A stretch of DNA of 64,000 nt from Deltaproteobacteria bacterium (lineage in GTDB: Bacteria; Myxococcota_A; Polyangia; DRWM01; JAAZOP01). Shown here piece by piece: positions 8,520-16,698 of this stretch; the stretch's first letter is position 1, and every line of letters begins with the position of its first letter. The translations under genes and the position numbers were made by a program. Where the stretch lies: assembly GCA_016218765.1 (NCBI GenBank), contig JACRCZ010000011.1, forward strand, positions 1 through 64,000, read 5' to 3'. The notes beneath the pieces were generated by a model. The model was not told the origin of the DNA and did not search any database. It saw only the letters and a program-made list of their open reading frames with translations.

Positions 8520-9383
8520 ATGGCCGAGACCCGCCCGGTCCGACTGATCGTGCCCAAGGGACACATGTTCGACGGCGTGCGCGAGCTGCTGGCGGAGGCC
8601 GGGTTGCGCCTGGGTCTGGACGACCGTTCCTACCGGCCAAAGTCCGCCGACCCGCGGTTCCGCGTGAAGATCGTCCGGTCGCAGAACGTGCCGCAGCTCC
8701 TGGAGCTGGGGGCCCACGACATCGGTTTCTCGGGACGCGACTGGATCGAGGAGCGCGAGGCGAAGGTCGCCGAGCTGTTCGACCTGGGCCTGGACCCCGT
8801 CCGCGTGGTCGTCGCCGCGTGCGAATCCGAGACGCTGGAGTCGCTGCGCGCGCGGCGCGTGATCGCGGCCTCGGAGTACGAGCGCCTGACGCGGCGGTGG
8901 CTGGAGGCCCGGGACTTCCAGTACGTCTTCGTGCAGTCGTACGGCTCGACGGAGGTCTTCCCGCCCGAGGATGCCGACCTGATCGTCGACAATTGCGCTT
9001 CGGGCGCGACGCTCCGCGCGAACGGCCTGCGCGTCCTGGAGGACATACTCACCTCTTCCACCCGCCTCATCGCCTGCCCGGCGTCCCTGGACGACCCCGG
9101 CATCCGCGAGGTCGTGGAGGATCTCAAGCTCAACCTGGAGGGCGTCCTGCTGGCCCGCCGCAAGGTGCTCCTCGAGATGAACGTCCCGAAGGCGTTGCTG
9201 GAGTCGGTGTTGCCGCGACTGCCGGCCATGAAGTCCCCGACCGTCGCGCCGCTGGCGGGCGAGGAGGGGTTCGCGGTGAAGATCGCGGTCGACCGCGACC
9301 GTGCATCGGCCCTGATTCCGGAGCTGAAGCGCCTGGGCGTGACGGATATTCTCGAGACGCGGCTTGCGAAGATCATCCCATGA
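8520..9383 (+). CDS. hisG: ATP phosphoribosyltransferase, long (HisG-L) form
   Basis: HisG condenses ATP with PRPP in the first step of histidine synthesis. The 287 residues include the type II periplasmic-binding-like catalytic lobes (VPKGHMFDGVRELLAEAGL, VRSQNVPQLLELGAHDIGFSG, DADLIVDNCASGATLRANGL, the last being the PRPP-binding region) and a C-terminal ACT-like regulatory domain from about residue 215 (MKSPTVAPLAG...). The long form is regulated by histidine and needs no HisZ. ATG 8520 is preceded by GGAGG at 8507-8511. The stop overlaps the hisC start as ATGA. Confidence 0.95.
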   Translation: MAETRPVRLIVPKGHMFDGVRELLAEAGLRLGLDDRSYRPKSADPRFRVKIVRSQNVPQLLELGAHDIGFSGRDWIEEREAKVAELFDLGLDPVRVVVAACESETLESLRARRVIAASEYERLTRRWLEARDFQYVFVQSYGSTEVFPPEDADLIVDNCASGATLRANGLRVLEDILTSSTRLIACPASLDDPGIREVVEDLKLNLEGVLLARRKVLLEMNVPKALLESVLPRLPAMKSPTVAPLAGEEGFAVKIAVDRDRASALIPELKRLGVTDILETRLAKIIP

Positions 9384-10603
9384 GGGGAGCGGCGGTCTCG
9401 AAGGGGGGGGCGAAGGGGAGCGGACCGCGTCCGCGGCCGGAGGTGCTGGCGGTGCGGCCCTACGTTCCGCCGCTGGAGGGCCGGCGCGGCCTGCTGCGGC
9501 TCGACTTCAACGAGAACACGGTCGGGTGCCCGCCCGCGGTGCTGCGGGCGCTGCGGCGTTTGGGCGCCGAGTCGGTGGCGACGTATCCCGAGTACGGCCG
9601 GCTGCAGGCGGTCGTGGCACGGCATCTGGGCGTGAGCGAGGACCGCGTGCTGCCGACGGGCGGAATCGACGAGGCGCTGCACCTGCTGGCGCAGGCGTTC
9701 GTCGCGCGAGGCGACGGGGTGGTGACGCCCGCGCCCGGGTTCGTGATGTACCGCGTCTACGCCGAGCTGGCCGGCGCGGAGCTGCGGACCGTGCCGTGGG
9801 GTCCGGGCGCCGTTTTTCCCGAGGCGGCCTTGCGGCGGGCGATGCGCGGCGCGCGGCTCCTGTTCGTCGCGACGCCGAACAACCCGACGGGAGCGACGGC
9901 GCCGGTCGCGGCGCTGGGGCGGCTCGCCGCGGCGCACCCGCGATGCGTGGTCGCGATCGACGAGGCGTACTTCGAGTTCCACGGAGTGACCGCCCTGCCG
10001 CTGTTGCGACGCTGCGCGAACGTGGTGGTGCTGCGGACGTTCTCCAAGGCCTACGGGCTGGCGGCGCTGCGGCTGGGCTGCGTGGTCGCGCGGCCGCCGG
10101 TGATCGACGCGCTCGCGCGCGTCCGCTCGCCCTACAGCGTCAACGGGCTGGCGGCCCTCCTGGCGGAGGCGGCGCTCGCCGATCGCGCCTTCCTGCGGCG
10201 CACGGTCGGCGGGGCGCGGCGGGCGGTGGCGCTGCTGCGGCGCGAGCTGGAGCGGAGGGGCGTCCATTCCTGGCCGTCGGCGGCGAATTTCGTGCTGGCG
10301 CGGTTCGGGCGGGCGAGCGAGCTGGCGGAGTTCCTGCGGCGGCGCGGCATCCTGGTGCGCGACCAGAGCGGCCATCCCGGGCTGGAGGGTTGCGTGCGCG
10401 TCGGGGCCGGAACGGTGGAGCAGACCCGGCGCTTCCTGGGCGTGCTGGATCGCTGGCTCGACCTCGCCGGGGACGGAACTCGCCGCCGCTGGGCTGTCCA
10501 GGGGATTGCCCTTCGACTTCGCTCAGGGCAGGCACGCAAAGAGCGCAAAGGACCGCAAAGGACGCAAAGGGAAAGGGCAAGGGCGCGGGAGGTGAGGCCG
10601 TGA
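9380..10603 (+). CDS. hisC: Histidinol-phosphate aminotransferase with a repeat-derived C-terminal tail
   Basis: This PLP fold-type I aminotransferase makes histidinol phosphate from imidazole-acetol phosphate. Key segments are LRLDFNENTVGCPP, TGGIDEALHLLAQAFV, ATPNNPTGA, VVAIDEAYFEF and FSKAYGLAALRLG with the PLP-binding Lys; the usual end is near residue 375. The last 30 or so residues (from about position 377) are read out of a dispersed intergenic repeat at 10508-10571 and look like RLRSGQARKERKGPQRTQRE. The protein is therefore 407 residues instead of about 360. ATG 9380 overlaps the hisG stop; the stop overlaps the GTG of hisB. Confidence 0.94.
   Translation: MRGAAVSKGGAKGSGPRPRPEVLAVRPYVPPLEGRRGLLRLDFNENTVGCPPAVLRALRRLGAESVATYPEYGRLQAVVARHLGVSEDRVLPTGGIDEALHLLAQAFVARGDGVVTPAPGFVMYRVYAELAGAELRTVPWGPGAVFPEAALRRAMRGARLLFVATPNNPTGATAPVAALGRLAAAHPRCVVAIDEAYFEFHGVTALPLLRRCANVVVLRTFSKAYGLAALRLGCVVARPPVIDALARVRSPYSVNGLAALLAEAALADRAFLRRTVGGARRAVALLRRELERRGVHSWPSAANFVLARFGRASELAEFLRRRGILVRDQSGHPGLEGCVRVGAGTVEQTRRFLGVLDRWLDLAGDGTRRRWAVQGIALRLRSGQARKERKGPQRTQRERARAREVRP
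10508..10571. repeat. Compound dispersed repeat inside the hisC 3' end
   Basis: Two elements are joined. The first is a GCCCTTCGACTTCGCTCAGG block (10508-10533) whose ends GCCCT and AGGGC can pair. The second is a run of CGCAAAGGA-like 9-base units (10535-10571). The first resembles the blocks in sucB (56610-56730), the second the block at 59852-59890. It is in frame with hisC, so it is translated. Confidence 0.7.
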
Positions 10604-11307
10604 CGGGCGGTGGCCGGCGGGTGCCGGCGCGTTTCCGGCGGGCGCTGGCGGCGACGTGGCGGTTCCACGACGCGGAGGAGGCGGAGCGGCGGGAGCCGGG
10701 CGTGCGGCGTCCGCCGCGGCGCGCGGACGTCTCGCGCACGACCCGGGAGACGAGGATCCGCTGCGCCGTGAACCTGGACGGGACGGGCGCGGCGCGGCTC
10801 GACACGCCGCTCGGCTTCCTCGACCATCTCCTCGCGTCGCTGGCGACGCACGGCCGGATCGACCTTCGCCTGCGGGCGCGCGGCGATCTGCACGTCGACC
10901 AGCACCACACGGTGGAGGACGTCGGGCTGGTGCTGGGCCGCACGCTTCACGAGGCGCTGGGCGACGGGCGGGGAATCCGGCGGACGGGCTGCTTCCTGTT
11001 CCCGATGGACGAGGCGCTCGGCTTCGCGGCGATTGATCTGGGGGGACGCGCGTCGCTGGTCTGCGACGTGCCGCTGCGCGGCGCGTTCGTCGGCGACCTG
11101 CAGGCCGACGTCGTCGAGGACTTCCTGCTGGCGCTGGCGCGCGAGCTGCGGGCCTCGCTGCACCTGCTGGTCCCCTGGGCGCGCAGCGATCACCATGCGC
11201 TCGAGGCCGCGTTCAAGGCCCTGGGCAAGGCGCTGCGCGAGGCGACCGTGCGGGATCCGCGGGCGGCGTGCGATGCGGCGAGCACGAAGGGGAGCGTCGA
11301 CCGGTGA
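10600..11307 (+). CDS. hisB: Imidazoleglycerol-phosphate dehydratase
   Basis: HisB dehydrates imidazoleglycerol phosphate to imidazole-acetol phosphate, using a di-Mn site. The motifs are all present: RTTRETRIRCAVNLDGTG, FLDHLLASLATHGRIDL, DQHHTVEDVGLVLG, FPMDEALGFAAIDLGGR and SDHHALEAAFKALGKAL, covering the His/Glu metal ligands. Starting at GTG 10600 gives 235 residues, with about 45 extra N-terminal residues compared with the usual monofunctional enzyme. The start is chosen because GTG overlaps the hisC stop (GTGA) with GGAGGTGAG just upstream. No HisB-N phosphatase domain is fused. Confidence 0.94.
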   Translation: MTGGGRRVPARFRRALAATWRFHDAEEAERREPGVRRPPRRADVSRTTRETRIRCAVNLDGTGAARLDTPLGFLDHLLASLATHGRIDLRLRARGDLHVDQHHTVEDVGLVLGRTLHEALGDGRGIRRTGCFLFPMDEALGFAAIDLGGRASLVCDVPLRGAFVGDLQADVVEDFLLALARELRASLHLLVPWARSDHHALEAAFKALGKALREATVRDPRAACDAASTKGSVDR

Positions 11308-11903
11308 CGACACGCGTGGGGGTCATCGACTGGGGAGGGGGGAACCTGGGCAGCGTGGTGCGGGCGCTGCGGCGCGCCGGGGCCGACCCCGTCCTGGCGG
11401 CGGAGCCGCGGGGGCTGGCGGGGTGCGCCCGGCTGGTGTTCCCCGGGGTCGGCGCGTTCGGCGACGTCCTGGACGGGTTCCGCGGGCGCGGATTCGAGGC
11501 GCCCTGGCGGGAGTTCGTGGAATCGGGCCGGCAGGCGCTGTGCATCTGCGTCGGGTTGCAGGCGTTGTTCGAAGGCAGCGACGAGACGCCGGGCGTGCCG
11601 GGGCTGGGCCTGCTCCGCGGCCGGGTGCGCCGTTTCGCGTCGGGCAAGGTGCCGCAGATCGGCTGGAACCGGGTCGAGCCGGCCGGGGGGGGCGCCGGTG
11701 GCGTCGTCGAGGACGCGTACTGCTACTTCGTCAACTCGTACTACGCCGCGCCCGAGGACGTCTCCGTGGTCGCGGGCTGGACCGACTACGGCGTGCGGTT
11801 CGCGAGTGCCGTGGCGTGGGGCTCGATCACGGCGACGCAGTTCCACCCGGAGAAGAGCGGCGAGGCGGGGCTGGGCCTCTTGCGACGCTGGCTGGAGAAA
11901 TGA
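11304..11903 (+). CDS. hisH: Imidazole glycerol phosphate synthase, glutaminase subunit
   Basis: HisH releases ammonia from glutamine and passes it to HisF. The 199 residues form a class I glutamine amidotransferase: [12 protein letters not shown] at the N-terminus, [11 protein letters not shown], the nucleophile Cys82 in [14 protein letters not shown] (the family usually has GICLGMQ), and the His/Glu pair in [12 protein letters not shown] 11304 overlaps the hisB stop as GTGA. hisF follows after 7 bases. Confidence 0.95.
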   Translation: MTTRVGVIDWGGGNLGSVVRALRRAGADPVLAAEPRGLAGCARLVFPGVGAFGDVLDGFRGRGFEAPWREFVESGRQALCICVGLQALFEGSDETPGVPGLGLLRGRVRRFASGKVPQIGWNRVEPAGGGAGGVVEDAYCYFVNSYYAAPEDVSVVAGWTDYGVRFASAVAWGSITATQFHPEKSGEAGLGLLRRWLEK

Positions 11904-11910
11904 GGCGGTT

Positions 11911-12672
11911 GTGGGTCTGACCAAGCGCATCGTCCCGTGCCTGGACGTCCGCGACGGGCGGACCGTGAAGGGCCGGCGCTTCGTGGAGCTGATCGACGCG
12001 GGCGACCCCGTGGACCTGGCGGCACGCTACGACGCGGAGGGGGCGGACGAGCTGGTGTTCCTGGACATCACGGCATCGATCGAGGACCGCGGGCCGATGG
12101 AGCAGGTGCTCTCGCGCGTGGCGGAGCGGGTGTTCATCCCGCTCACGGTGGGCGGCGGGCTGCGCACGGTGGGCGACGTCGAGCGGATGTTGCGCGCGGG
12201 GGCCGACAAGGTGTCGCTCAACACGGCCGCGGTGCAGGGGCCGGGGCTGCTGTCGGCGGTCGCGACGCGCTTCGGCCGCCAATGCGTGGTCCTGGCGGTC
12301 GACGCACGGAGGACGGGGCCCGGCCGGTGGGAGGTCGTCATCCACGGCGGGCGGACCCCGACGGGGAGGGACGCCCTGGAGTGGATCCGCGAGGGAGTCG
12401 ACCGCGGCGCGGGAGAGATCCTGCTGACCTCGATGGACCAGGACGGAACGCAGGCCGGATTCGACCTCGACCTGACGCGCGCGGCAAGCCGAGCGGTCGG
12501 CGTGCCGATCATCGCGTCGGGCGGGGCGGGGACGCCGGCGTCGATCGCGGAGGTGCTGACGGCCGGCGAGGCGGACGCGGCGCTGGCGGCTTCGATCTTC
12601 CACTTCGGGCAGATCTCGGTCGGGGGCGTGAAGCGCTTCCTGGAAGCGCGGGGAATCGAGGTGCGGCCATGA
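11911..12672 (+). CDS. hisF: Imidazole glycerol phosphate synthase, cyclase subunit
   Basis: HisF is the TIM barrel that joins ammonia from HisH to PRFAR and produces IGP and AICAR. The 253-residue protein shows [15 protein letters not shown] with the catalytic Asp, [47 protein letters not shown] with the second catalytic Asp, and [14 protein letters not shown] 11911 is the only start close to the hisH stop. Its own stop overlaps the next start as ATGA. Confidence 0.96.
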   Translation: MGLTKRIVPCLDVRDGRTVKGRRFVELIDAGDPVDLAARYDAEGADELVFLDITASIEDRGPMEQVLSRVAERVFIPLTVGGGLRTVGDVERMLRAGADKVSLNTAAVQGPGLLSAVATRFGRQCVVLAVDARRTGPGRWEVVIHGGRTPTGRDALEWIREGVDRGAGEILLTSMDQDGTQAGFDLDLTRAASRAVGVPIIASGGAGTPASIAEVLTAGEADAALAASIFHFGQISVGGVKRFLEARGIEVRP

Positions 12673-13901
12673 TCGTGCCAAGCATCGATCTCATGGGCGG
12701 GAGGGCGGTGCAGCTCCGCCGGGGGCGGACGAAGGTGCTGGAGCGCCGCGACGTGCTGGGACTGGCGCGCCGCTTCCGGACCTACGGGCCGATCGCCGTG
12801 ATCGACCTCGACGCCGCTCTCGGCAGGGGCGACAACCTCGCGCTGATCCGGCGGATCTGCGCGGAGGCCGAGTGCCGCGTGGGCGGCGGCATCCGCACGG
12901 TGGAGCGGGCACGGGAGGTGCTGGCGGCGGGGGCCGCGCAGCTCATCGTCGGGACGAAGGCGGAGCGGAGCTTCCTGGCGCAGCTCCCGAAGGATCGGGT
13001 GATCGTCGCGGTGGACGCGGTAAGGGGCACGGTGGTCGACCGCGGGTGGCGGCGGCGGACGCGGGCGACGCCGGAGGCGCGCGCCAGGGAGCTGTCGCCG
13101 TACTGCGCGGGGTTCCTGTTCACGGTCGTCGAGCGCGAGGGCGGCCTGGGGGGGACGGACCTGGACGCGATCCGGCGCGTGCGCGCCGCGACGGAGCTGC
13201 CGCTCACCGCCGCCGGCGGGATCACCACGGAGGAGGAGATCCTGCGGCTCGACCGGCTGGGCATCGATGCGCAGGTCGGCATGGCGATCTACACGGGGAA
13301 GCTCGACCTGCCCTCGGCGTTCGCGGCGCTGATCGATTTCGGCAAGGACCCCCGCGGGCTGGTGCCGACCGTCGTGGTCGACGAGCGGGGCAACGTGCTG
13401 ACGCTGGCCTATTCCAGCCGCCGGTCGCTCGTCCGGGCGCTGCGGACGCGGCGCGGCGTCTACGAGAGCCGCTCGCGCGGGAGGATCTGGGTCAAGGGCG
13501 AGACATCGGGGCACGTCCAGGAGCTGCGGCGGGTCGAGGCGGACTGCGACCGCGACGCGCTGGTGTTCGTGGTGCGGCAGACGGGGGTGGCGTGCCACAC
13601 GGGGAGCTACTCGTGCTTCGGCACGGGCCGGCCGCGCTTCGAGACGGGCTTGCTCTACGACACGCTGCGGTCGCGGATCGCCGAGGGCGGGGAGGAGTCG
13701 TACACGGTCCGGCTGGCGAGGAGCCCGCGGCTCCTGCGCCGGAAGGTGATGGAGGAGGCGTACGAGCTGGTCGAGGCCGTGACGGGCGAGGAGCGGGTGC
13801 ACGAGGCCGCGGATCTCGTCTATCACACGCTGGCGCTGCTGGCGGCGGAGGGCGTGGGGTGGGACGAGGTGCTGAGAAGGCTGGAGGCGAGGAGGAGGTA
13901 G
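12669..13901 (+). CDS. hisAIE: Trifunctional HisA-HisI-HisE fusion
   Basis: One 410-residue chain carries three enzymes. Residues 1-225 are HisA, the ProFAR isomerase barrel ([43 protein letters not shown]), with the catalytic Asp in IDL and VDA. Residues about 226-330 are HisI, PR-AMP cyclohydrolase ([37 protein letters not shown], with the Zn/Mg Cys and Asp ligands). Residues about 335-410 are HisE, PR-ATP pyrophosphatase ([26 protein letters not shown]). It covers steps 2, 3 and 4 of histidine synthesis. The HisA loop reads VVEREG where many homologues have DIxRDG. ATG 12669 overlaps the hisF stop. Confidence 0.93.
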   Translation: MIVPSIDLMGGRAVQLRRGRTKVLERRDVLGLARRFRTYGPIAVIDLDAALGRGDNLALIRRICAEAECRVGGGIRTVERAREVLAAGAAQLIVGTKAERSFLAQLPKDRVIVAVDAVRGTVVDRGWRRRTRATPEARARELSPYCAGFLFTVVEREGGLGGTDLDAIRRVRAATELPLTAAGGITTEEEILRLDRLGIDAQVGMAIYTGKLDLPSAFAALIDFGKDPRGLVPTVVVDERGNVLTLAYSSRRSLVRALRTRRGVYESRSRGRIWVKGETSGHVQELRRVEADCDRDALVFVVRQTGVACHTGSYSCFGTGRPRFETGLLYDTLRSRIAEGGEESYTVRLARSPRLLRRKVMEEAYELVEAVTGEERVHEAADLVYHTLALLAAEGVGWDEVLRRLEARRR

Positions 13902-13961
13902 GAGGGATGGGGAGTTGGTCGTCCGGGGCGAGCTGGCGGTAGGTCGATCGGGTCGAGTCGT

Positions 13962-13990
13962 TTGACGGGACGCGCGCCCGCCGCTACGGT
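13962..13990 (+). promoter_or_regulatory. Predicted promoter giving a leaderless HAD-phosphatase mRNA
   Basis: TTGACG (13962-13967) and TACGGT (13985-13990) are 17 bases apart. The -10 ends 6 bases before GTG 13997, so the transcript would begin at or next to the start codon. Confidence 0.55.
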
Positions 13991-13996
13991 CCGGGG

Positions 13997-14695
13997 GTGG
14001 CGTTGCGCTGCCGCTGCCTGGTGCTCGATCACGACGATACGGTCGTTGACAGCTCGCGGGTCATCCACCACGCGGCCCATCTGGAATCGATGCGGGTGCT
14101 GCGGCCCGGCGTCGCGCCGGTGGACCTGGACGGGTGGTTCCTCAAGAACTTCGAGCCGGGGATTTCGCGCTACCTGGAGGTGGAGCTGGGGCTGGGCGCC
14201 GATGAGCTGGCGCGGGAGTACGAGATCTGGCGGCGATACTCGACGACGATACTGCCGCGGTTCTATCCCGGCATGGTGGATCTGCTGCGGGACTTCCGGG
14301 CGGCGGGGGGGCTGCTGGGGGTCGTGTCGCACTCCGAGTCGGACGTGATCCGGTCGCACTACGAGGCAGGCGGGGCGCCGGTGGAGGCGAGGCCGGACGC
14401 GATCTACGGCTGGGAGTCGGGCGACGGGCGGCGGAAGCCGTCGCCGTGGCCGATCGAGGATCTGCGGCGGCGGTACGGCCTGGCGGCGACCGACATGCTG
14501 GTCGTGGACGACCTCAAGCCTGGCATCGACATGGCGGAGGCCGCGGGGGTGCCGGCGGCGGCGGCGGGCTGGGCGCACCGGCTGGCGCCGATCGAGCGGT
14601 ACATGCGGGAACACTGCGTGGCGTATTTCGAGACGGTGGTCCAGCTCCGCGAGTACGTGCTGGGGACGCAGCGCCGCGCCGCCGAATCGCCTTGA
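13997..14695 (+). CDS. HAD-superfamily phosphatase
   Basis: The 232-residue protein has the HAD motifs in order: [13 protein letters not shown] (nucleophile Asp and acid/base Asp two residues on), [13 protein letters not shown] (motif II Ser/Thr), the conserved Lys in [11 protein letters not shown], and [18 protein letters not shown] (motif IV acids). A helical cap lies between motifs I and II, as in phosphoglycolate-phosphatase-like subfamily IA enzymes. The substrate cannot be told from sequence. No Shine-Dalgarno is visible; the start codon sits right behind a promoter. It lies between the his operon and trpS and is probably transcribed on its own. Confidence 0.88.
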   Translation: MALRCRCLVLDHDDTVVDSSRVIHHAAHLESMRVLRPGVAPVDLDGWFLKNFEPGISRYLEVELGLGADELAREYEIWRRYSTTILPRFYPGMVDLLRDFRAAGGLLGVVSHSESDVIRSHYEAGGAPVEARPDAIYGWESGDGRRKPSPWPIEDLRRRYGLAATDMLVVDDLKPGIDMAEAAGVPAAAAGWAHRLAPIERYMREHCVAYFETVVQLREYVLGTQRRAAESP

Positions 14696-14721
14696 CCGGC
14701 GGCGGTTCCCGACCCTACAAG
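14692..14721 (+). promoter_or_regulatory. Possible promoter of trpS
   Basis: TTGACC at 14692-14697 overlaps the stop of the HAD gene, and TACAAG at 14716-14721 follows after 18 bases. Initiation near 14728 would place GGAGGT (14731-14736) at the very 5' end of the message, 6 bases before ATG 14743. Confidence 0.4.
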
Positions 14722-14742
14722 ATCGGCGTCGGAGGTGGCCGG

Positions 14743-15750
14743 ATGGCCTCGCGAGAGCGTGTTTTCAGCGGAATCCAGCCCAGCGGAGAGATTCACGTCG
14801 GCAACTACGTCGGGGCGATCCGGAATTGGGCCGCACTGCTCGACGTCGACGACTGCATCTTCTGCCTCGTGGACTACCACGCGATCACGGTCGAGTACGA
14901 CCCGCGAGAGATGTCGCAGCGTACGTTCGACGCCGCGGTGATCAACGTCGCCGCAGGACTCGACCCGGAACGTTGCACGCTCTTCGTGCAGTCGGCGGTG
15001 CCGGAGCACACCGAGCTGTGCTGGGCGTTCCTGAGCGTCTGTCCGATGGGCGAGTTGGGGCGGATGACGCAGTTCAAGCAGAAAGCCGACCAGCACAAGG
15101 AGAACGTCAACGCGGGCCTCTACGCCTATCCGGTGCTGATGGCCGCGGACATCCTGCTGTACAAGGCGACCAAGGTGCCGGTGGGCGAGGACCAGCTCCA
15201 GCACCTGGAGCTGGCGCGCGAGATCGCGCGGCACTGGAACGGCCGGTTCGGCGAGATCTTCCCGGAGCCGCGCGGGACGCTCACGGCCTCGGCGCGGGTG
15301 ATGGGCCTGGACGGCAAGGCCAAGATGAGCAAGAGCGGAGGTAACGCGCTGGGGATGCTGGAGACGCCCGAGGAGGTGCGGAAGAAGCTGCGGCCGGCCT
15401 TCACGGATCCGGCGCGGCTGCGGCGCAGCGACCCCGGCAACCCCGACATCTGCAACATCTTCACGCTGCACAAGGGATTCTCGCCGGCGGAGGTGATCGC
15501 GACGGTGGATCGCGACTGCCGCACGGCCGGGATCGGCTGCGGGGACTGCAAGGGAATGCTGGCGACGGAAATGGAGAAGACGCTGGGGCCGGTGCGCGAG
15601 CGGGCGGCGGAGCTGCGGGCGAAGCCGGAGCGCGTGTGGGAGATCCTCGACGCGGGCGCCGCCCGCTGCCGCGCGATCGCGCGCGAGACGATGCGCGAGG
15701 TCCGGGAGGCGATGGGGCTGCGCGGACCGGGAACGGCGGGTGGCGCGTGA
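14743..15750 (+). CDS. trpS: Tryptophan-tRNA ligase
   Basis: This class Ic synthetase charges tRNA-Trp. The 335 residues include the HIGH-like motif SGEIHVGNYVGA, the TrpRS segment VPEHTELCWAFLSVCPMGEL, the stretch PVLMAADILLYKA, PVGEDQLQHLELAREIA, and the signature loop KMSKS in DGKAKMSKSGGNA. A Cys pair occurs in the C-terminal helical domain (GIGCGDCKGMLA), as in many bacterial TrpRS. GGAGGT at 14731-14736 sets the start. The stop overlaps the GTG of the next gene (GTGA). Confidence 0.96.
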   Translation: MASRERVFSGIQPSGEIHVGNYVGAIRNWAALLDVDDCIFCLVDYHAITVEYDPREMSQRTFDAAVINVAAGLDPERCTLFVQSAVPEHTELCWAFLSVCPMGELGRMTQFKQKADQHKENVNAGLYAYPVLMAADILLYKATKVPVGEDQLQHLELAREIARHWNGRFGEIFPEPRGTLTASARVMGLDGKAKMSKSGGNALGMLETPEEVRKKLRPAFTDPARLRRSDPGNPDICNIFTLHKGFSPAEVIATVDRDCRTAGIGCGDCKGMLATEMEKTLGPVRERAAELRAKPERVWEILDAGAARCRAIARETMREVREAMGLRGPGTAGGA

Positions 15751-16361
15751 GGAACCGCGGCGGTCCCACCGGCCCCTCGACCCGGCCCGGCGCCGGCAGG
15801 CCCGGGGCGGGCCCGGCGATCGCCGCTCGCGGGCCCCGCGACGGATCCATCGCCGGCGCGGCGCTGCTCGTCGTGCTGGCCGTGACGGCCGCGGTCGCGG
15901 GTTGCAGGGCGCGCAAGGACCGCTGCGGCGACCCGGTAACGGTGGCGCAGTCGTTCGTCGAGGCGATGAACGGCAGCGACCCGGGCGCGGCGCTGCGCTA
16001 CCTGTCGCGGGAGGCGCTCGCCGATCTGGATCGGCGCTCGAAGGCGGCCGCCGCGGCGCTGGGCCAGAAGCTCTCCGCGACCGACATTCTGGTACCCGAG
16101 CGGTCGGTGCTGCCGCGACCGGAGTGGCTGGTCCTGCGGACGGCGGCGGGGGACGAGGCGTGGGTCGATGTCCGTCCGCCGGCCGACGGCGGGCCGCCGG
16201 CGGAGCGGCCGTGGAGCACGCAGCGGCTGGTCCGTGAGGACGGGTGCTGGAAGGTGGACCTGTTCCATGCGTCCGGCCCGGCGCCGGCCGAGGCGACCGC
16301 CCGGGACGAGCCGGGGTCGGCGCCGGCCGAGGCGCCGCGCGACGCCGCGGCGGGGGAGTAG
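15747..16361 (+). CDS. Membrane-anchored or lipoprotein NTF2-like hypothetical protein
   Basis: The 204-residue product starts at GTG 15747, overlapping the trpS stop. About 35 Gly/Pro/Arg-rich residues precede a hydrophobic segment (SIAGAALLVVLAVTAAVAGC) that ends in a possible lipobox Cys. The remaining part (VTVAQSFVEAMNGSDPGAALRYLSREA, then STQRLVREDGCWKVDLF) fits a small NTF2-like or DUF4878-like alpha+beta domain. A Pro/Ala/Glu tail closes it. The long leader before the hydrophobic stretch is unusual for a lipoprotein, so a signal anchor is also possible. The function is unknown. Confidence 0.7.
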   Translation: MRNRGGPTGPSTRPGAGRPGAGPAIAARGPRDGSIAGAALLVVLAVTAAVAGCRARKDRCGDPVTVAQSFVEAMNGSDPGAALRYLSREALADLDRRSKAAAAALGQKLSATDILVPERSVLPRPEWLVLRTAAGDEAWVDVRPPADGGPPAERPWSTQRLVREDGCWKVDLFHASGPAPAEATARDEPGSAPAEAPRDAAAGE

Positions 16362-16367
16362 GCGGCG

Positions 16368-16682
16368 GTGGACGGGCCCGGCCCGGCGCGTCCTCATCCG
16401 GTCCGGCTGCGGCGGACGCTGCGGCTGCACGAGGTCGACGTGCACCGGCGGATCGGCTGCGCGCACTACGAGGAGTGCCTGCGACGGGCGGCGCAGCACA
16501 CCTGGTTGTCGTTCACCTGCGTGCGCTGCTTCGCCTTCCGGCCCCGCTACGCGGAGGCCGAGGAGCCCTGGTCGTTCTCCGACAGCGTGCGGTTCCTGGC
16601 CGACGGGTTGGGCAATCGCCCCTTCCCGCGGGTCGAGTACTGGCTGGAGACGCAGCCGGGGCGGGAGCGGGCGCAGGTCTAG
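16368..16682 (+). CDS. Small Cys-rich protein of unknown function
   Basis: This 104-residue protein starts at GTG 16368, 6 bases after the previous stop. The core reads CAHYEECLRRAAQHTWLSFTC followed by VRCF: two Cys pairs with CxxxxxC and CxxC spacing and a conserved-looking AAxxxWxSFTC helix. That arrangement resembles small Cys proteins found in many deltaproteobacteria and could bind zinc or iron. There is no signal peptide. It is most likely in one transcript with trpS and the NTF2-like gene. Confidence 0.6.
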   Translation: MDGPGPARPHPVRLRRTLRLHEVDVHRRIGCAHYEECLRRAAQHTWLSFTCVRCFAFRPRYAEAEEPWSFSDSVRFLADGLGNRPFPRVEYWLETQPGRERAQV

Positions 16683-16698
16683 CGTTCTTCGTGCTTCG

